Part shown: in pieces, positions 38,228 through 46,757 of the stretch
Layout of the letters: each line of letters begins with the position of its first letter
Numbering within the stretch: position 1 is the stretch's first letter
Origin: Alcanivorax sp. S6407
GTDB lineage: Bacteria > Pseudomonadota > Gammaproteobacteria > Pseudomonadales > Alcanivoracaceae
Direction of reading: 5' to 3'
NCBI RefSeq assembly: GCF_023016115.1
Contig: NZ_JALKBH010000001.1
Coordinates: 248,001-312,000 of the forward strand
Length of the DNA: 64,000 nucleotides
Program-made: the position numbers and the translations under genes
Notes under the pieces: model-generated
What the model was told of the DNA's origin: nothing
Databases searched by the model: none
Seen by the model: the letters and a program-made list of their open reading frames with translations, nothing else

Positions 38228-40260
38228 TGCGCGTCTATCAGGTGCCTACCCATACCCGTTTGTGGCTGGTGATTACCATCATTGCCTGCTCGCTTCCCCA
38301 GCTTGTCCGTGGCCCGGCATGGCAGGCCGGATTGCTGGGGCTGGTGTTGCTGATTCGGGCGCTGGGCGACCGACAGCGCATGCGGATGCCGGGGCGTTGG
38401 CTGCGTGGCCTGATGATGGTCAGTGTGGTGGCGCTGACATGGTTTTCCTTTGGCCGCATCTACGGGCCGGAAGCGGGTGTCGCCCTGCTGGTCAGCCTGT
38501 TTTCGCTCAAGTATCTGGAAGTGGTTCGCCAGCGTGATGCCTATGTGGTCATCGTGCTGGGTTATTTCGTCTGTGCAACCGCCTTGCTGTTTGACCGCGG
38601 GCCAGGCCTGTTTGCCTATGTACTGCTCTGCATGATGCTGCTCACCACCTGTCTGGTGGGGATTAATCATAGTGATACCGGCGCACGCTCCTGGGGGCAT
38701 TTGCGCCGCGGAGCGGTGATGTCGTTGCAGGCGATTCCGGTGATGCTGGTGCTGTTTGTACTGGTGCCCCGGGTGGCACCGCTATGGAATATGCGCATTG
38801 ATTCCGGTCAGGCGCGTACCGGCATGTCTGACAGCATGGCGCCCGGGGAGATCAGCGAATTGTCACGTTCCTCCGAGCTGGCTTTCCGGGTGTCGTTTGA
38901 TGGTCCTGCGCCGCCTGGAGCGGAGCGTTACTGGCGCGGCCTGACGCTCAGTCACTTTGATGGCCGCACCTGGCAACAGGCCATGCCGCGCGGTATGGAC
39001 AGGAAGGATTACCTTTACCAGGCCGGCGATAAAGAGCCTGACTGGTACCGGGCATTGATGACGGCCGAGCGGGGGGAGGGCTACCGCTATCAGGTGATCA
39101 TGGAGCCCACCCAGCGGCAATGGCTATTTGCCATGAAAGTTCCGGTACTGGAGCAGGGCGACGCGGGATTGGCCAGGGATATGCGTTTAGTGGCAAATGA
39201 CCCGGTGGCTGACAGCATCGGTTACACAGTAACCAGCTATCCGGATCTGGTCAGAGCCGTGCCGCTCAGCGAGGAAGAAAGATCCCTGATGTTGTCTTTG
39301 CCAGACAGGGATGTGGGGCGGCGCGCCAGGGGGCTGGCCCAGCAGTGGCGTCTGGATGCGGATAACCCGGGGCAGGTGGTCAATCAGGCACTGCGTTATT
39401 TCCGCCAACAACCGTTTTATTACACTCTGCGGCCGCCGCCGTTGCCAGTGGATCCCATCGATGAGTTTCTGTTTGTCAGCCGACGGGGTTTCTGCGAGCA
39501 CTATGCCTCCAGCTTTACCTTCATGATGCGTGCGGCGGGGATTCCCGCCCGTGTGGTGGTGGGCTACCAGGGCGGGGAGCCCAATGCGCTGGGTTCGCAT
39601 TTGCTGATTCGCCAGTACGATGCCCATGCCTGGAGCGAGGTGTGGCTGGACGGGCAGGGCTGGGTACGAGTGGATCCCACTGCCGCAGTGGCCCCTGACC
39701 GTATCGAGGATGGCCTGCGAGCAGCGCTGTCGGGCAGTGAGTACGACCTGGAGAGCCTGGCCGCCCTGCAGAGCTTCGCCAATTCGGGGTTGATGGGCCG
39801 CCTGCGCCAATGGGGCGATTACGTGGATTTTCAGTGGCAAAACTGGGTGCTGGGCTACAACAGTCAGTCGCAGATGCAGTTGCTTCGTCAGATGCTGGGC
39901 TCCGCCAGTCCCTTACGCATTGCGCTGGCCCTGCTGGCAGGGATTACCCTGTTATTGGGGCTCTATATGCTGGTGCTGCTTCGGCAGGATCGTGGTTACC
40001 GGCAGAATCCCATGGAACGTGAGTTCTGGCGGCTTCATCAGCGTGTTAGCCGCTTGCAGGGCCAGCCGCTGGATGCCGGGGTTACCCCCGGACAACTGGC
40101 TGAGCGGATCAGCGAGCGCTGGCCCAGGGCCTCGCAGGCGGCCAGCCAGTGGGCGTTGCAGTATCAGCAGGCGCTGTATAACCCGTCGGTGACCACGGAT
40201 CGTGTCAGGCTGCGCCATTTACGTCGCCTGAGAAATCGATTATACAAATTATTGGACTAG
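38227..40260 (+). CDS. TgpA-type transglutaminase-like membrane protein (677 aa)
   Basis: Five or six N-terminal membrane helices (to about 190), a large periplasmic part with a transglutaminase-core domain (about 405-500), one further helix (about 560-580) and a cytosolic tail. The catalytic triad is visible: Cys in G-F-C-E-H-Y-A-S-S, His in D-A-H-A-W-S-E-V-W, Asp in R-V-D-P-T. It resembles P. aeruginosa TgpA, an essential periplasmic protein. Forms an operon with moxR and DUF58. Confidence 0.92.
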   Translation: MRVYQVPTHTRLWLVITIIACSLPQLVRGPAWQAGLLGLVLLIRALGDRQRMRMPGRWLRGLMMVSVVALTWFSFGRIYGPEAGVALLVSLFSLKYLEVVRQRDAYVVIVLGYFVCATALLFDRGPGLFAYVLLCMMLLTTCLVGINHSDTGARSWGHLRRGAVMSLQAIPVMLVLFVLVPRVAPLWNMRIDSGQARTGMSDSMAPGEISELSRSSELAFRVSFDGPAPPGAERYWRGLTLSHFDGRTWQQAMPRGMDRKDYLYQAGDKEPDWYRALMTAERGEGYRYQVIMEPTQRQWLFAMKVPVLEQGDAGLARDMRLVANDPVADSIGYTVTSYPDLVRAVPLSEEERSLMLSLPDRDVGRRARGLAQQWRLDADNPGQVVNQALRYFRQQPFYYTLRPPPLPVDPIDEFLFVSRRGFCEHYASSFTFMMRAAGIPARVVVGYQGGEPNALGSHLLIRQYDAHAWSEVWLDGQGWVRVDPTAAVAPDRIEDGLRAALSGSEYDLESLAALQSFANSGLMGRLRQWGDYVDFQWQNWVLGYNSQSQMQLLRQMLGSASPLRIALALLAGITLLLGLYMLVLLRQDRGYRQNPMEREFWRLHQRVSRLQGQPLDAGVTPGQLAERISERWPRASQAASQWALQYQQALYNPSVTTDRVRLRHLRRLRNRLYKLLD

Positions 40261-40302
40261 CGCCGATGGCGCTGTTTGTTTTTGTTGTGATGGAGAACAA
40301 CG

Positions 40303-41037
40303 ATGCGCGCCGCTAACTACAAGAAAGCGCTGGAAATAACGGAACATTCCCCTTGGGCCCGGCAGTTCTGGGATGAACTGGTCCCTCTCAAGGATCGGGT
40401 AGTGCACCACCCCCTGTTTGCAGAGATGGGCAGCGGGGCCCTCAGTCTTCCCCGGTTCCGTTCAGCCCTGCTGAATTTCTATCCCCTGGTAGAGAACTTT
40501 CCAAAATACATGGGCCTGAACCTGGCGAAGACTCGCCCGGGGAGGTTGCCCGGCCACGAGGAAGCCAAAAACTGGCTGATCGGCAACATCAAGATCGAGC
40601 AACGACATGCCTACTGGTATCAGGACTGGGCCATGGGTTTTGGTATCAGCCTCCATGATCTTGAGTTCGCAGATCCTCCCGCTGCCATGGATGCCGTCAA
40701 TCATTACCTGTGGAGTATTGGCCGCCAGTCCAGTCTCGAGGAAGGCATCGCCGCCACCAACCTGGCCATCGAGTGGGCAACCGGCGAATGGAGCCAGAGT
40801 GTCGTGAAAGGCATGAAGGCCTATGAAGAGCAGGGGGTCGCGACCATCAATCGCCACTCCATGGCCTGGCTGCGGGCCCATGCCTCCTATGATGATGATC
40901 ATCCCCATGAGGCCATGGAGTTGATCAAGCTGATCTGTGTGGATGATGACAGTCGTGAACGGGCCCACAGGGCCGCCTTCAAGGGGCTGGAATACTATAT
41001 TCACGCACTGGATTACTGCTACGACAACGCTGGGTGA
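40303..41037 (+). CDS. haem-oxygenase-like diiron protein, UndA/CADD-like (244 aa)
   Basis: All-helical TenA/PqqC-like fold over the full length. Potential metal ligands are Glu99, His102, Glu157, and the H-x3-D-x2-H set His193, Asp197, His200. This pattern marks haem-oxygenase-like diiron oxidases, and as I recall the numbering and spacing are close to those of UndA, the Pseudomonas enzyme that makes 1-undecene from lauric acid. TenA proper uses a Cys nucleophile, which is absent here. GGAG precedes the ATG. Placed after, but 42 bases apart from, the transglutaminase gene. Substrate unknown. Confidence 0.8.
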   Translation: MRAANYKKALEITEHSPWARQFWDELVPLKDRVVHHPLFAEMGSGALSLPRFRSALLNFYPLVENFPKYMGLNLAKTRPGRLPGHEEAKNWLIGNIKIEQRHAYWYQDWAMGFGISLHDLEFADPPAAMDAVNHYLWSIGRQSSLEEGIAATNLAIEWATGEWSQSVVKGMKAYEEQGVATINRHSMAWLRAHASYDDDHPHEAMELIKLICVDDDSRERAHRAAFKGLEYYIHALDYCYDNAG

Positions 41038-41076
41038 GGAGGCTGTATCAGGATTCGGGGAGGGAAAAGGTTGGTT

Positions 41077-41116
41077 GCGAGATGCCTGAAGCCTGACGCT
41101 GGATGCAACGCATGCC
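41077..41116. repeat. 7-bp-period array after the diiron-protein gene
   Basis: Four heptads in a row begin with GC (for example GCCTGAA and GCCTGAC), followed by a five-base slip and one more heptad. They match the orientation of the metZ-side array. Confidence 0.6.
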
Positions 41117-41156
41117 GTCTGTAGCTCACTGATTGTGTCAGGTGTCTTGCTGTGAT

Positions 41157-41210
41157 GGCCCGGAGGCATGCAGGAAACTTACAGGCGTGCCATTTCCTGC
41201 ATGCCGGGCC
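41157..41210. terminator. long imperfect hairpin between convergent genes
   Basis: An inner 12-bp perfect stem GCATGCAGGAAA and an outer GGCCCG/CGGGCC stem are separated by a three-base bulge, with a 15-base loop. It lies nine bases beyond the 3' end of the minus-strand hypothetical gene and 120 bases from the plus-strand one. No U tract, so it may protect or attenuate rather than terminate. Confidence 0.55.
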
Positions 41211-41218
41211 CTCTCTGA

Positions 41219-41785
41219 CTACATATACACCTTGAGCTTGTCCCGGATCACTTTCTGGATGGCCTTGATCTCCATGGGAGAGCGGTCCGTCAGTTTGGAT
41301 GGCATGATGCGGTGCAAGTGAAGACAGGGGAAGTCCTTGCGGAAAGCGCGCAAATCCCCCTTGGTAATGACCGGCAGGAAGGGCACTGACTCGGTTTCCT
41401 TTTTCATCAACGCCCACAGGCCCACTTTCAGGGGCACGGGCTTTACCACTCGTTTGCCGGATTTCAGCAGTCTTAATGTCAGGAACAAGCCTTCCTTGCC
41501 GAAAAGGTCGCCGGGAACAATGTACATACCACTTGCATGTACGCTGTCTTCGACAATGCCGTTGAAGGTGTCATGATAGGCGTATGGGTTGGGCAGGATG
41601 ATCAGTGAGCGATCATCACTTTCCGGTAGTGAAATCTCGTAATTGGTATAGAGTTGCTCCACCGGGGCGCTGTACACACACAACGTATCCTGAAACTGTT
41701 TGATGAAATTGACAGCCCGCTGGTGGTTGTCAAAGTCATTCAGTTTCCAGATGAGATGTTCAGGTATCCCCAAGTCGTTCATCAT
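41219..41785 (-). CDS. hypothetical protein (188 aa)
   Basis: I recognise no family. The protein is soluble, mixed alpha/beta, with no signal peptide or membrane helix; notable are P-N-P-Y-A-Y-H-D-T-F and a basic Lys-rich C-terminus (VIRDKLKVYM). There are two adjacent ATG codons at the start. The 135 bases upstream, shared with divergent hrpB, are clearly AT-rich compared with the rest of the window and hold an ATAGC/GCTAT dyad around 41833-41853. Composition and isolation hint at acquisition, but weakly. Confidence 0.7.
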   Translation of the reverse strand: MMNDLGIPEHLIWKLNDFDNHQRAVNFIKQFQDTLCVYSAPVEQLYTNYEISLPESDDRSLIILPNPYAYHDTFNGIVEDSVHASGMYIVPGDLFGKEGLFLTLRLLKSGKRVVKPVPLKVGLWALMKKETESVPFLPVITKGDLRAFRKDFPCLHLHRIMPSKLTDRSPMEIKAIQKVIRDKLKVYM

Positions 41786-41920
41786 GGCGGTTGGATCACC
41801 TAGTTATATATTATTAGTGATAGCCAGAATATAGCATAGCTCGCTATCTTCAACAGTCTTGATTGAACCACATTCCTTCTTGCTGATGTCTAACCTGTCA
41901 GATTCGAGACAGAAAATATC

Positions 41921-44359
41921 ATGACGTATACATTTCCTGTCGATGCGGTCATGGAGTCCTTGTTTGCCGCGCTTTCCGAGCACGGTGGTGCCATTCTCGA
42001 GGCGCCCACCGGGGCCGGTAAATCCACTCGTGTGCCGTTGCGTCTGCTGAATACTGACTGGGTCAGCAAGGGACGAATCCTGATGCTGGAGCCGCGCCGT
42101 GTAGCGGCAAGATCCGTGGCCACCTTCATGGCTTCACAGTTGCAGGAAAAGCCCGGCATGACAATTGGCTACCGGACCCGAACTGATACACGGGTAAGTG
42201 ACGCCACCCGGGTGGAGGTAGTAACCGAAGGGGTGCTGACCCGAATGTTGCTTGCCGATCCGGAGCTGAATGGCATCAGTCTGGTGATCTTTGATGAATT
42301 CCATGAGCGCTCCCTGCAGGGGGATCTGGGACTGGCGCTGATCACAGAGACCCGAGAGGTGTTCCGCGAGGACCTTGGGCTGCTGGTGATGTCGGCCACA
42401 CTGGATTGTGGTCCCCTGACCGAGCGCCTTGGCCTGCCGCTGGTCAAGAGTGAAGGGCGCAGTTATCCGGTTGATGTGTGCTATGCGCCAGTGGCGTCAA
42501 ATCAGCATTGGGAATGGCATGTTGCCAGACAGGTGGTTGCGGTCGAGGCGCAGGCGAAAGTGGTGCTGGTCTTTCTGCCCGGTCAGGCCGCCATCCGCCT
42601 GGTCGGTCGTCATCTGGAGAGGGAACAGGTATCGGCCACGGTAATGGCGCTTCACGGCGGTCTCTCGCTGGATCAACAGCAACAAGTCCTGAATCTGGCC
42701 AGGCAGGGGGATCCGCTGGTTATTCTGACCACCAACGTGGCCGAAACCAGTCTAACCATCGAGAACGTTAGCCATGTGATCGATAGTGGCCTGGCCCGGG
42801 AACCAGTCTATGATCCGGGCCGTCATCGCAGCCGGCTGGTGACCCGGCGCATCAGTGAGGCAAGCGCCCGGCAGAGAGCCGGCAGGGCAGGGCGGTTGGG
42901 CCCCGGGACCTGTATCCGTTGCTGGTCTGCCGATGAAGTCATGGCCAGGCATCCGTTGCCAGAAATCTGTCGCGTGGGTCTGGATCAACTGGTGCTCGAT
43001 CTGGCTCGTTGGGGTTGTCTGGATCCGTCTCAGATGCAGTGGCTGGATGTGCCGCCTGCTGCTGCCTGGCAATCCGCTGTCAGCAGGCTAACGGGAATGG
43101 GCGCATTGGAGAAAAGTGGCGCGATTACCGAGTTCGGGCTGGCGATTGCTCGAATGGGGCTGGAGCCCACTCTGGCGGCGCTGGTGCTGTCGGGGCAGCA
43201 AGCCGGGCTGGGCAAGACCGCCGCGCGTATTGCTGCGCTGCTGTCCGAGCGGGATATCCTCCATGGGCAGGGTGTGGACCTGCGGAACCGGTTACTGGCT
43301 CTGGCCCGGCAACCCCAGCGTTACTTCCATGTACTGAGTGAGGCATCCCGAATAGTGGGCGGTGCCGGTGAACAGGAAGAGGACTGGCACGGGGGCCTGG
43401 ACCGCCTGCTTGCTGGCGCACTGCCCATGCAGCTGGCGAGGAAGCGGCCAGGCCAGCAGCGCCGTTACCAGATGGCAGAAGGACCGGGGCTGGGGTTGCC
43501 GCAAGGGGATCCGCTGGAGGGCGAAGAGTGGCTGGTCATCCTGGATACGGATGGCGAAGCCCGGGATGCACGAATCAGGCTGGCGATACCGGTAGCGCCC
43601 GATACCATGGCGGCCCTGCTTGAACAGCGGGCGATAACCCGGGAAATCGTCACATGGGACTCGCAGAGGCAACGGGTGACCGGTCGGCGCCAACGTTGCC
43701 TGGGCGAAATTGAACTGGAAAGCCAGCCCTTGCCGTCACTGAATCCGCAACAACTGGCGGAAGCCTTGCTGGACGGTGTCCGCCAGGAAGGACTGGACCT
43801 GTTGCCATGGACACCTCGCTTGCGGCAGTGGCAGGCCAGGGTGATGCGACTGGCCGAGCTGGATGATGAGTGGCCTGAGCTCAGTGATGCGTATTTGCAG
43901 GATCACCTTGAGCAATGGCTGGCCCCCTATCTGGCAGGAATGCGAACGGTGGCGGACCTGAAATCATTGCCGCTGGGAAGTGCGCTGGCAGGATTCCTGG
44001 ACCACTCCCGGCAACAATCGCTGGATCAGCTGATGCCTGAGTCGGTGACCATACCGACAGGACGCGAGGTGACTCTGGATTACCGTGGACAGCATGTGGT
44101 GCTGGCCGTGAAGCTGCAGGAACTGTTTGGCATGCAGCAATTACCAGCCCTGGCCGGCGGGAAACTTTCGATCACCGCACACTTGCTCACTCCGGCAGGC
44201 CGCCCGGCAGCCATTACCGATAACCTGGCCCGCTTCTGGTCGGAAAACTACCAGGCAGTCAGAAAGGATTTGCGCGGCCGCTACCCCAAGCACCCCTGGC
44301 CGGAAGATCCCCTTGCCGCACAGGCAACCGCCTGGACCAAAAAGCGGGCAGGGCAGTGA
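41921..44359 (+). CDS. hrpB: ATP-dependent helicase HrpB
   Basis: DEAH-type RNA-helicase family protein of 812 residues. Walker A A-P-T-G-A-G-K-S-T at 28-36, Walker B D-E-F-H, S-A-T motif, motif VI Q-R-A-G-R-A-G-R, and the C-terminal HrpB-specific domain. Its role in gammaproteobacteria is poorly defined (RNA remodelling is presumed). The TGA stop is immediately overlapped by a GAGCTAC triple heptad. Confidence 0.95.
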   Translation: MTYTFPVDAVMESLFAALSEHGGAILEAPTGAGKSTRVPLRLLNTDWVSKGRILMLEPRRVAARSVATFMASQLQEKPGMTIGYRTRTDTRVSDATRVEVVTEGVLTRMLLADPELNGISLVIFDEFHERSLQGDLGLALITETREVFREDLGLLVMSATLDCGPLTERLGLPLVKSEGRSYPVDVCYAPVASNQHWEWHVARQVVAVEAQAKVVLVFLPGQAAIRLVGRHLEREQVSATVMALHGGLSLDQQQQVLNLARQGDPLVILTTNVAETSLTIENVSHVIDSGLAREPVYDPGRHRSRLVTRRISEASARQRAGRAGRLGPGTCIRCWSADEVMARHPLPEICRVGLDQLVLDLARWGCLDPSQMQWLDVPPAAAWQSAVSRLTGMGALEKSGAITEFGLAIARMGLEPTLAALVLSGQQAGLGKTAARIAALLSERDILHGQGVDLRNRLLALARQPQRYFHVLSEASRIVGGAGEQEEDWHGGLDRLLAGALPMQLARKRPGQQRRYQMAEGPGLGLPQGDPLEGEEWLVILDTDGEARDARIRLAIPVAPDTMAALLEQRAITREIVTWDSQRQRVTGRRQRCLGEIELESQPLPSLNPQQLAEALLDGVRQEGLDLLPWTPRLRQWQARVMRLAELDDEWPELSDAYLQDHLEQWLAPYLAGMRTVADLKSLPLGSALAGFLDHSRQQSLDQLMPESVTIPTGREVTLDYRGQHVVLAVKLQELFGMQQLPALAGGKLSITAHLLTPAGRPAAITDNLARFWSENYQAVRKDLRGRYPKHPWPEDPLAAQATAWTKKRAGQ

Positions 44360-44378
44360 GCTACGAGCTACGAGCTAC
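44358..44378. repeat. three exact GAGCTAC heptads overlapping the hrpB stop
   Basis: GAGCTAC occurs three times without interruption. The first copy begins at the second base of the hrpB TGA. Confidence 0.85.
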
Positions 44379-44439
44379 TGCTCGATTTGAACAAGAAAGG
44401 TTGAAAAGATCCCGTATTCCGGCGTTTCTACGAAGCTGC

Positions 44440-44462
44440 TGTAGGAACTTGCCTGCAAGCGA
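44440..44462. repeat. REP-like element 2
   Basis: Starts TGTAGGAAC and ends GCAAGCGA; 21 of 23 bases match the element at 26142. The core can form ACTTGC-CT-GCAAGC. Confidence 0.65.
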
Positions 44463-44495
44463 TCCGAGCCTAGGCAAGGTAAGGATTCCAGAAGC

Positions 44496-44530
44496 GAGTT
44501 TCGAGCAACGAGTTTCGAAAAGCGAATCAG
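44496..44530. repeat. 7-bp-period array, forward arm, hrpB 3' region
   Basis: Five heptads beginning with GA, among them GAGTTTC (twice) and GAGCAAC. It faces the inverted array 24 bases further on. With the other repeats and the terminator it accounts for the 361-base gene-free gap after hrpB. Confidence 0.75.
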
Positions 44531-44554
44531 GCAGTATGCCGTTTCATGGGGTTC

Positions 44555-44589
44555 GAAACTCGCTTCTCGCAACTCGAAACTCGAAACTG
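44555..44589. repeat. 7-bp-period array, inverted arm, hrpB 3' region
   Basis: Five heptads in the opposite orientation, including GAAACTC (twice) and GCAACTC, the complements of GAGTTTC and GAGTTGC. Confidence 0.75.
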
Positions 44590-44674
44590 TTTTCCGCTCG
44601 TATCGTCTGCAGGCAGACTCCCACCGTGCGGTTCCGGATTTGCGTGCCGCGTGTGGCAGCCGCAGAGCGGCCAA

Positions 44675-44700
44675 AAAAAACGCCCCGAAGGGCGTTTTTT
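44675..44700. terminator. bidirectional terminator between hrpB and the Agl/Glt-like operon
   Basis: Stem CGCCC with a CGAA loop, flanked by an A tract on the left and six T on the right. It serves the minus-strand operon ending at 44721 and the hrpB message. Preceded by the dyad GCCGCAGAGCGGCC. Confidence 0.88.
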
Positions 44701-44720
44701 GTTTTCTTTCCGACGCTGGA

Positions 44721-45692
44721 TCAGTTCGGGAAGAAGTTCAGTTTGTAGTCGCCTTTCCAGGTTTCCACATTCATGGCGCCGAAGTTCATGCCCTTGGCGA
44801 TCAGCAGGATTCGCCGTTCCAGCTTGTCGTCGCCGAGCTGGCTGGACTTGATCTTGGCATCGGTCACTTCCCCGCTCGGCGCGATCACCAGTGACAGCAC
44901 CACCGTACCTTGCAGGGCCGGGTTACTGCGCAGCGCACGCTGATACTGGCTGTTGAACTTGCCGGCATAGCGATCGAAGACACGACGTAGCTGCTCCTGG
45001 GTGCGGCGGCTCTTGCCGTCACTACCCTTACGTGTCGTACTGGCTGCCTGGCCGGAAGAGGCAATCTTGCTGTCTACCTGACCACCACCAACGGTACCGG
45101 AGGACAGGGTGCCGCCACCGCCGCCGCCACTGGAAGCCTTGGCGACAGCAACACCGCCTGAACCAGCACTGGCGCGCTTGCCGATCAGGTCACGTTCAGC
45201 CTTGGCTTCACTGCTGCCACCGGTGCGAAGCTCGTTGCCAGTAGCAACCAGCGGGCCGATATCATCCAGTCCAGCAAGGGAATCACCGAGATCTTCCTCC
45301 AGTTTTGCCTTGGCAGTAGCCCGGGCTTCCTCCCGCCGTTCAGGCGTAGGTTCCGGACGTGGCTCAGGCTTGGGTTCCGGTTTCGGCTCCTCAGGCTTGG
45401 GCTCTTCCTTTGGCTTCTCTTCCTCAGGCTCCGGCTCCGGTTCAGGCTCGGGGGGAGGTGGCTCCTTCTTCTTCTCGAGCACCATCTGTGCCAGCCGGTC
45501 AGGAATTTTCTGTTGTTCCCGGCGGTCAGGCTTTTCGATAGTGACGGACTCCACCACAAACATCAGCAACAGACAAAGAATCAGGAATACAATCACAAAC
45601 CCGTAGAGGCGGCGGTCTTCCCCTTCCTGCTTATCCCAGGGCAGGGTGCCGTCGATCAGGATGCGCAGTTTCTTTTTATTCTCCTGCGTCAT
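44721..45692 (-). CDS. AgmX/PglI C-terminal domain, TonB-like transducer (323 aa)
   Basis: Short cytosolic N-terminus, one membrane helix (about 32-50), then a long periplasmic Glu/Pro/Lys-rich arm with PEPEPEPE-type repeats, an Ala/Gly/Ser-rich stretch, and a C-terminal AgmX/PglI domain (about 225-323) with V-F-D-R-Y-A-G-K-F-N and the G-x-V-V-L-S-L-V-I-A-P-S-G-E-V strand typical of TonB-like folds. Such proteins carry motor force across the periplasm. Last gene of the operon; the start overlaps the upstream ExbD stop (ATGA). Confidence 0.88.
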   Translation of the reverse strand: MTQENKKKLRILIDGTLPWDKQEGEDRRLYGFVIVFLILCLLLMFVVESVTIEKPDRREQQKIPDRLAQMVLEKKKEPPPPEPEPEPEPEEEKPKEEPKPEEPKPEPKPEPRPEPTPERREEARATAKAKLEEDLGDSLAGLDDIGPLVATGNELRTGGSSEAKAERDLIGKRASAGSGGVAVAKASSGGGGGGTLSSGTVGGGQVDSKIASSGQAASTTRKGSDGKSRRTQEQLRRVFDRYAGKFNSQYQRALRSNPALQGTVVLSLVIAPSGEVTDAKIKSSQLGDDKLERRILLIAKGMNFGAMNVETWKGDYKLNFFPN

Positions 45693-46189
45693 TCGCTTTC
45701 CTCCTCTGCCACTTTCAGCACAGCGAAGGACACCTTGGTGTATGGAGTTTCCATACAACTACGCATCAGCTTCTTGATCACCACATAAGGCACATCCCGG
45801 TCAGCAAGAATCATGATTTCACGATCTTCTTCCGGATCGACGACCAGTGCCTGGGAGGCACGGAACTTCAGTTCCTCAATGATGGCCTCTACCGTGCGTT
45901 CTTCCTGCTTCTGTACCGCTTCTGTGCTGGCAATACGCTGCCCCTCGATGATGATATCGGTGGGGCTGATCTGAATGGTCAGCACTTCGCTGGGCAACTC
46001 CTGTGCCACGGATTCGGGCAACTGGATATCCTTGTTGTCCGGTAACTTGGCGGCGTTGTTGTTGTTCACCAGCAGGAAGATCAGCAGGATGGTGAAAATG
46101 TCCATCAACGAAGTCAGGTTCAGCGCTGCAACTGTCTTGTGCTTGCCGTGATGGCGTGCCATGCGGCGGGCGCGGGGGGATTTCTTCAC
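45689..46189 (-). CDS. TolR/ExbD-family protein with intact proton Asp (166 aa)
   Basis: Basic cytosolic head, one membrane helix and a periplasmic domain. The helix begins L-N-L-T-S-L-M-D-I-F, giving the conserved protonatable Asp30 that couples ion flow in TolR/ExbD/AglQ/AglS. The periplasmic part has the usual beta-alpha-beta layout ending at V-S-F-A-V-L. It overlaps both neighbours by four bases. Together with the TolQ-like protein it should form the proton channel. Confidence 0.9.
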   Translation of the reverse strand: MKKSPRARRMARHHGKHKTVAALNLTSLMDIFTILLIFLLVNNNNAAKLPDNKDIQLPESVAQELPSEVLTIQISPTDIIIEGQRIASTEAVQKQEERTVEAIIEELKFRASQALVVDPEEDREIMILADRDVPYVVIKKLMRSCMETPYTKVSFAVLKVAEEESE

Positions 46190-46716
46190 GCGTCACCTCC
46201 GTTGTTGGCGGCCTTGTCAGCGGGCGCTGAGCCGATGTTGATGTTCGGGAACAGTTCTTTCTTGATGTTCTGTCCGTTGATTTTTGTGTTGTAGAGACGC
46301 ACCACATCCATGGTCTTGATCATGACCCGGTAGGGGGTGTCATCTTCACACAGCAGGGTCACCGCTGTTTCCGAGGGGAACTTCTGCTTCAGGTCGATCA
46401 GAAAGTCGTGAAGCGCGGCACTGTCGTGCTCTTCGCCATTGTTTTTCACGATTTTCAGGACTGCACTGGTATTGCGATCCACCACTTCATAGCGGTTTTC
46501 ATAGATCAGCACTTCCAGTATCAGCTTGTCTTTCTTGTCGTCTTCCGAGGGGGTGCTGCTGTCACTAATGGCCGGCAGGTTCAGCTGCAGGATGGATACC
46601 TGAGCGAACACGGCATTAATCAGCAGGAATGGAATCAGCACTACCATCAAATTGAGGAAGGCAGTGATGTTCAGTTCCGCCTCGGTGTCGTGCGAACGTC
46701 GTCTGCGAAATCGCAT
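46186..46716 (-). CDS. TolR/ExbD-family protein, Asp replaced by Asn (176 aa)
   Basis: Same architecture as its neighbour: basic head (RFRRRRS), one helix, periplasmic domain. At the position of the proton-carrying Asp the helix reads A-F-L-N-L-M-V-V-L, so Asn22 replaces Asp. This paralogue probably cannot relay protons and may be structural or impose asymmetry on the channel. The start follows the TolQ-like stop by 41 bases. Confidence 0.88.
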   Translation of the reverse strand: MRFRRRRSHDTEAELNITAFLNLMVVLIPFLLINAVFAQVSILQLNLPAISDSSTPSEDDKKDKLILEVLIYENRYEVVDRNTSAVLKIVKNNGEEHDSAALHDFLIDLKQKFPSETAVTLLCEDDTPYRVMIKTMDVVRLYNTKINGQNIKKELFPNINIGSAPADKAANNGGDA

Positions 46717-46757
46717 ACCAGATCCTTACACCAGGTTGGCGAATACAAGAAGTCGGC

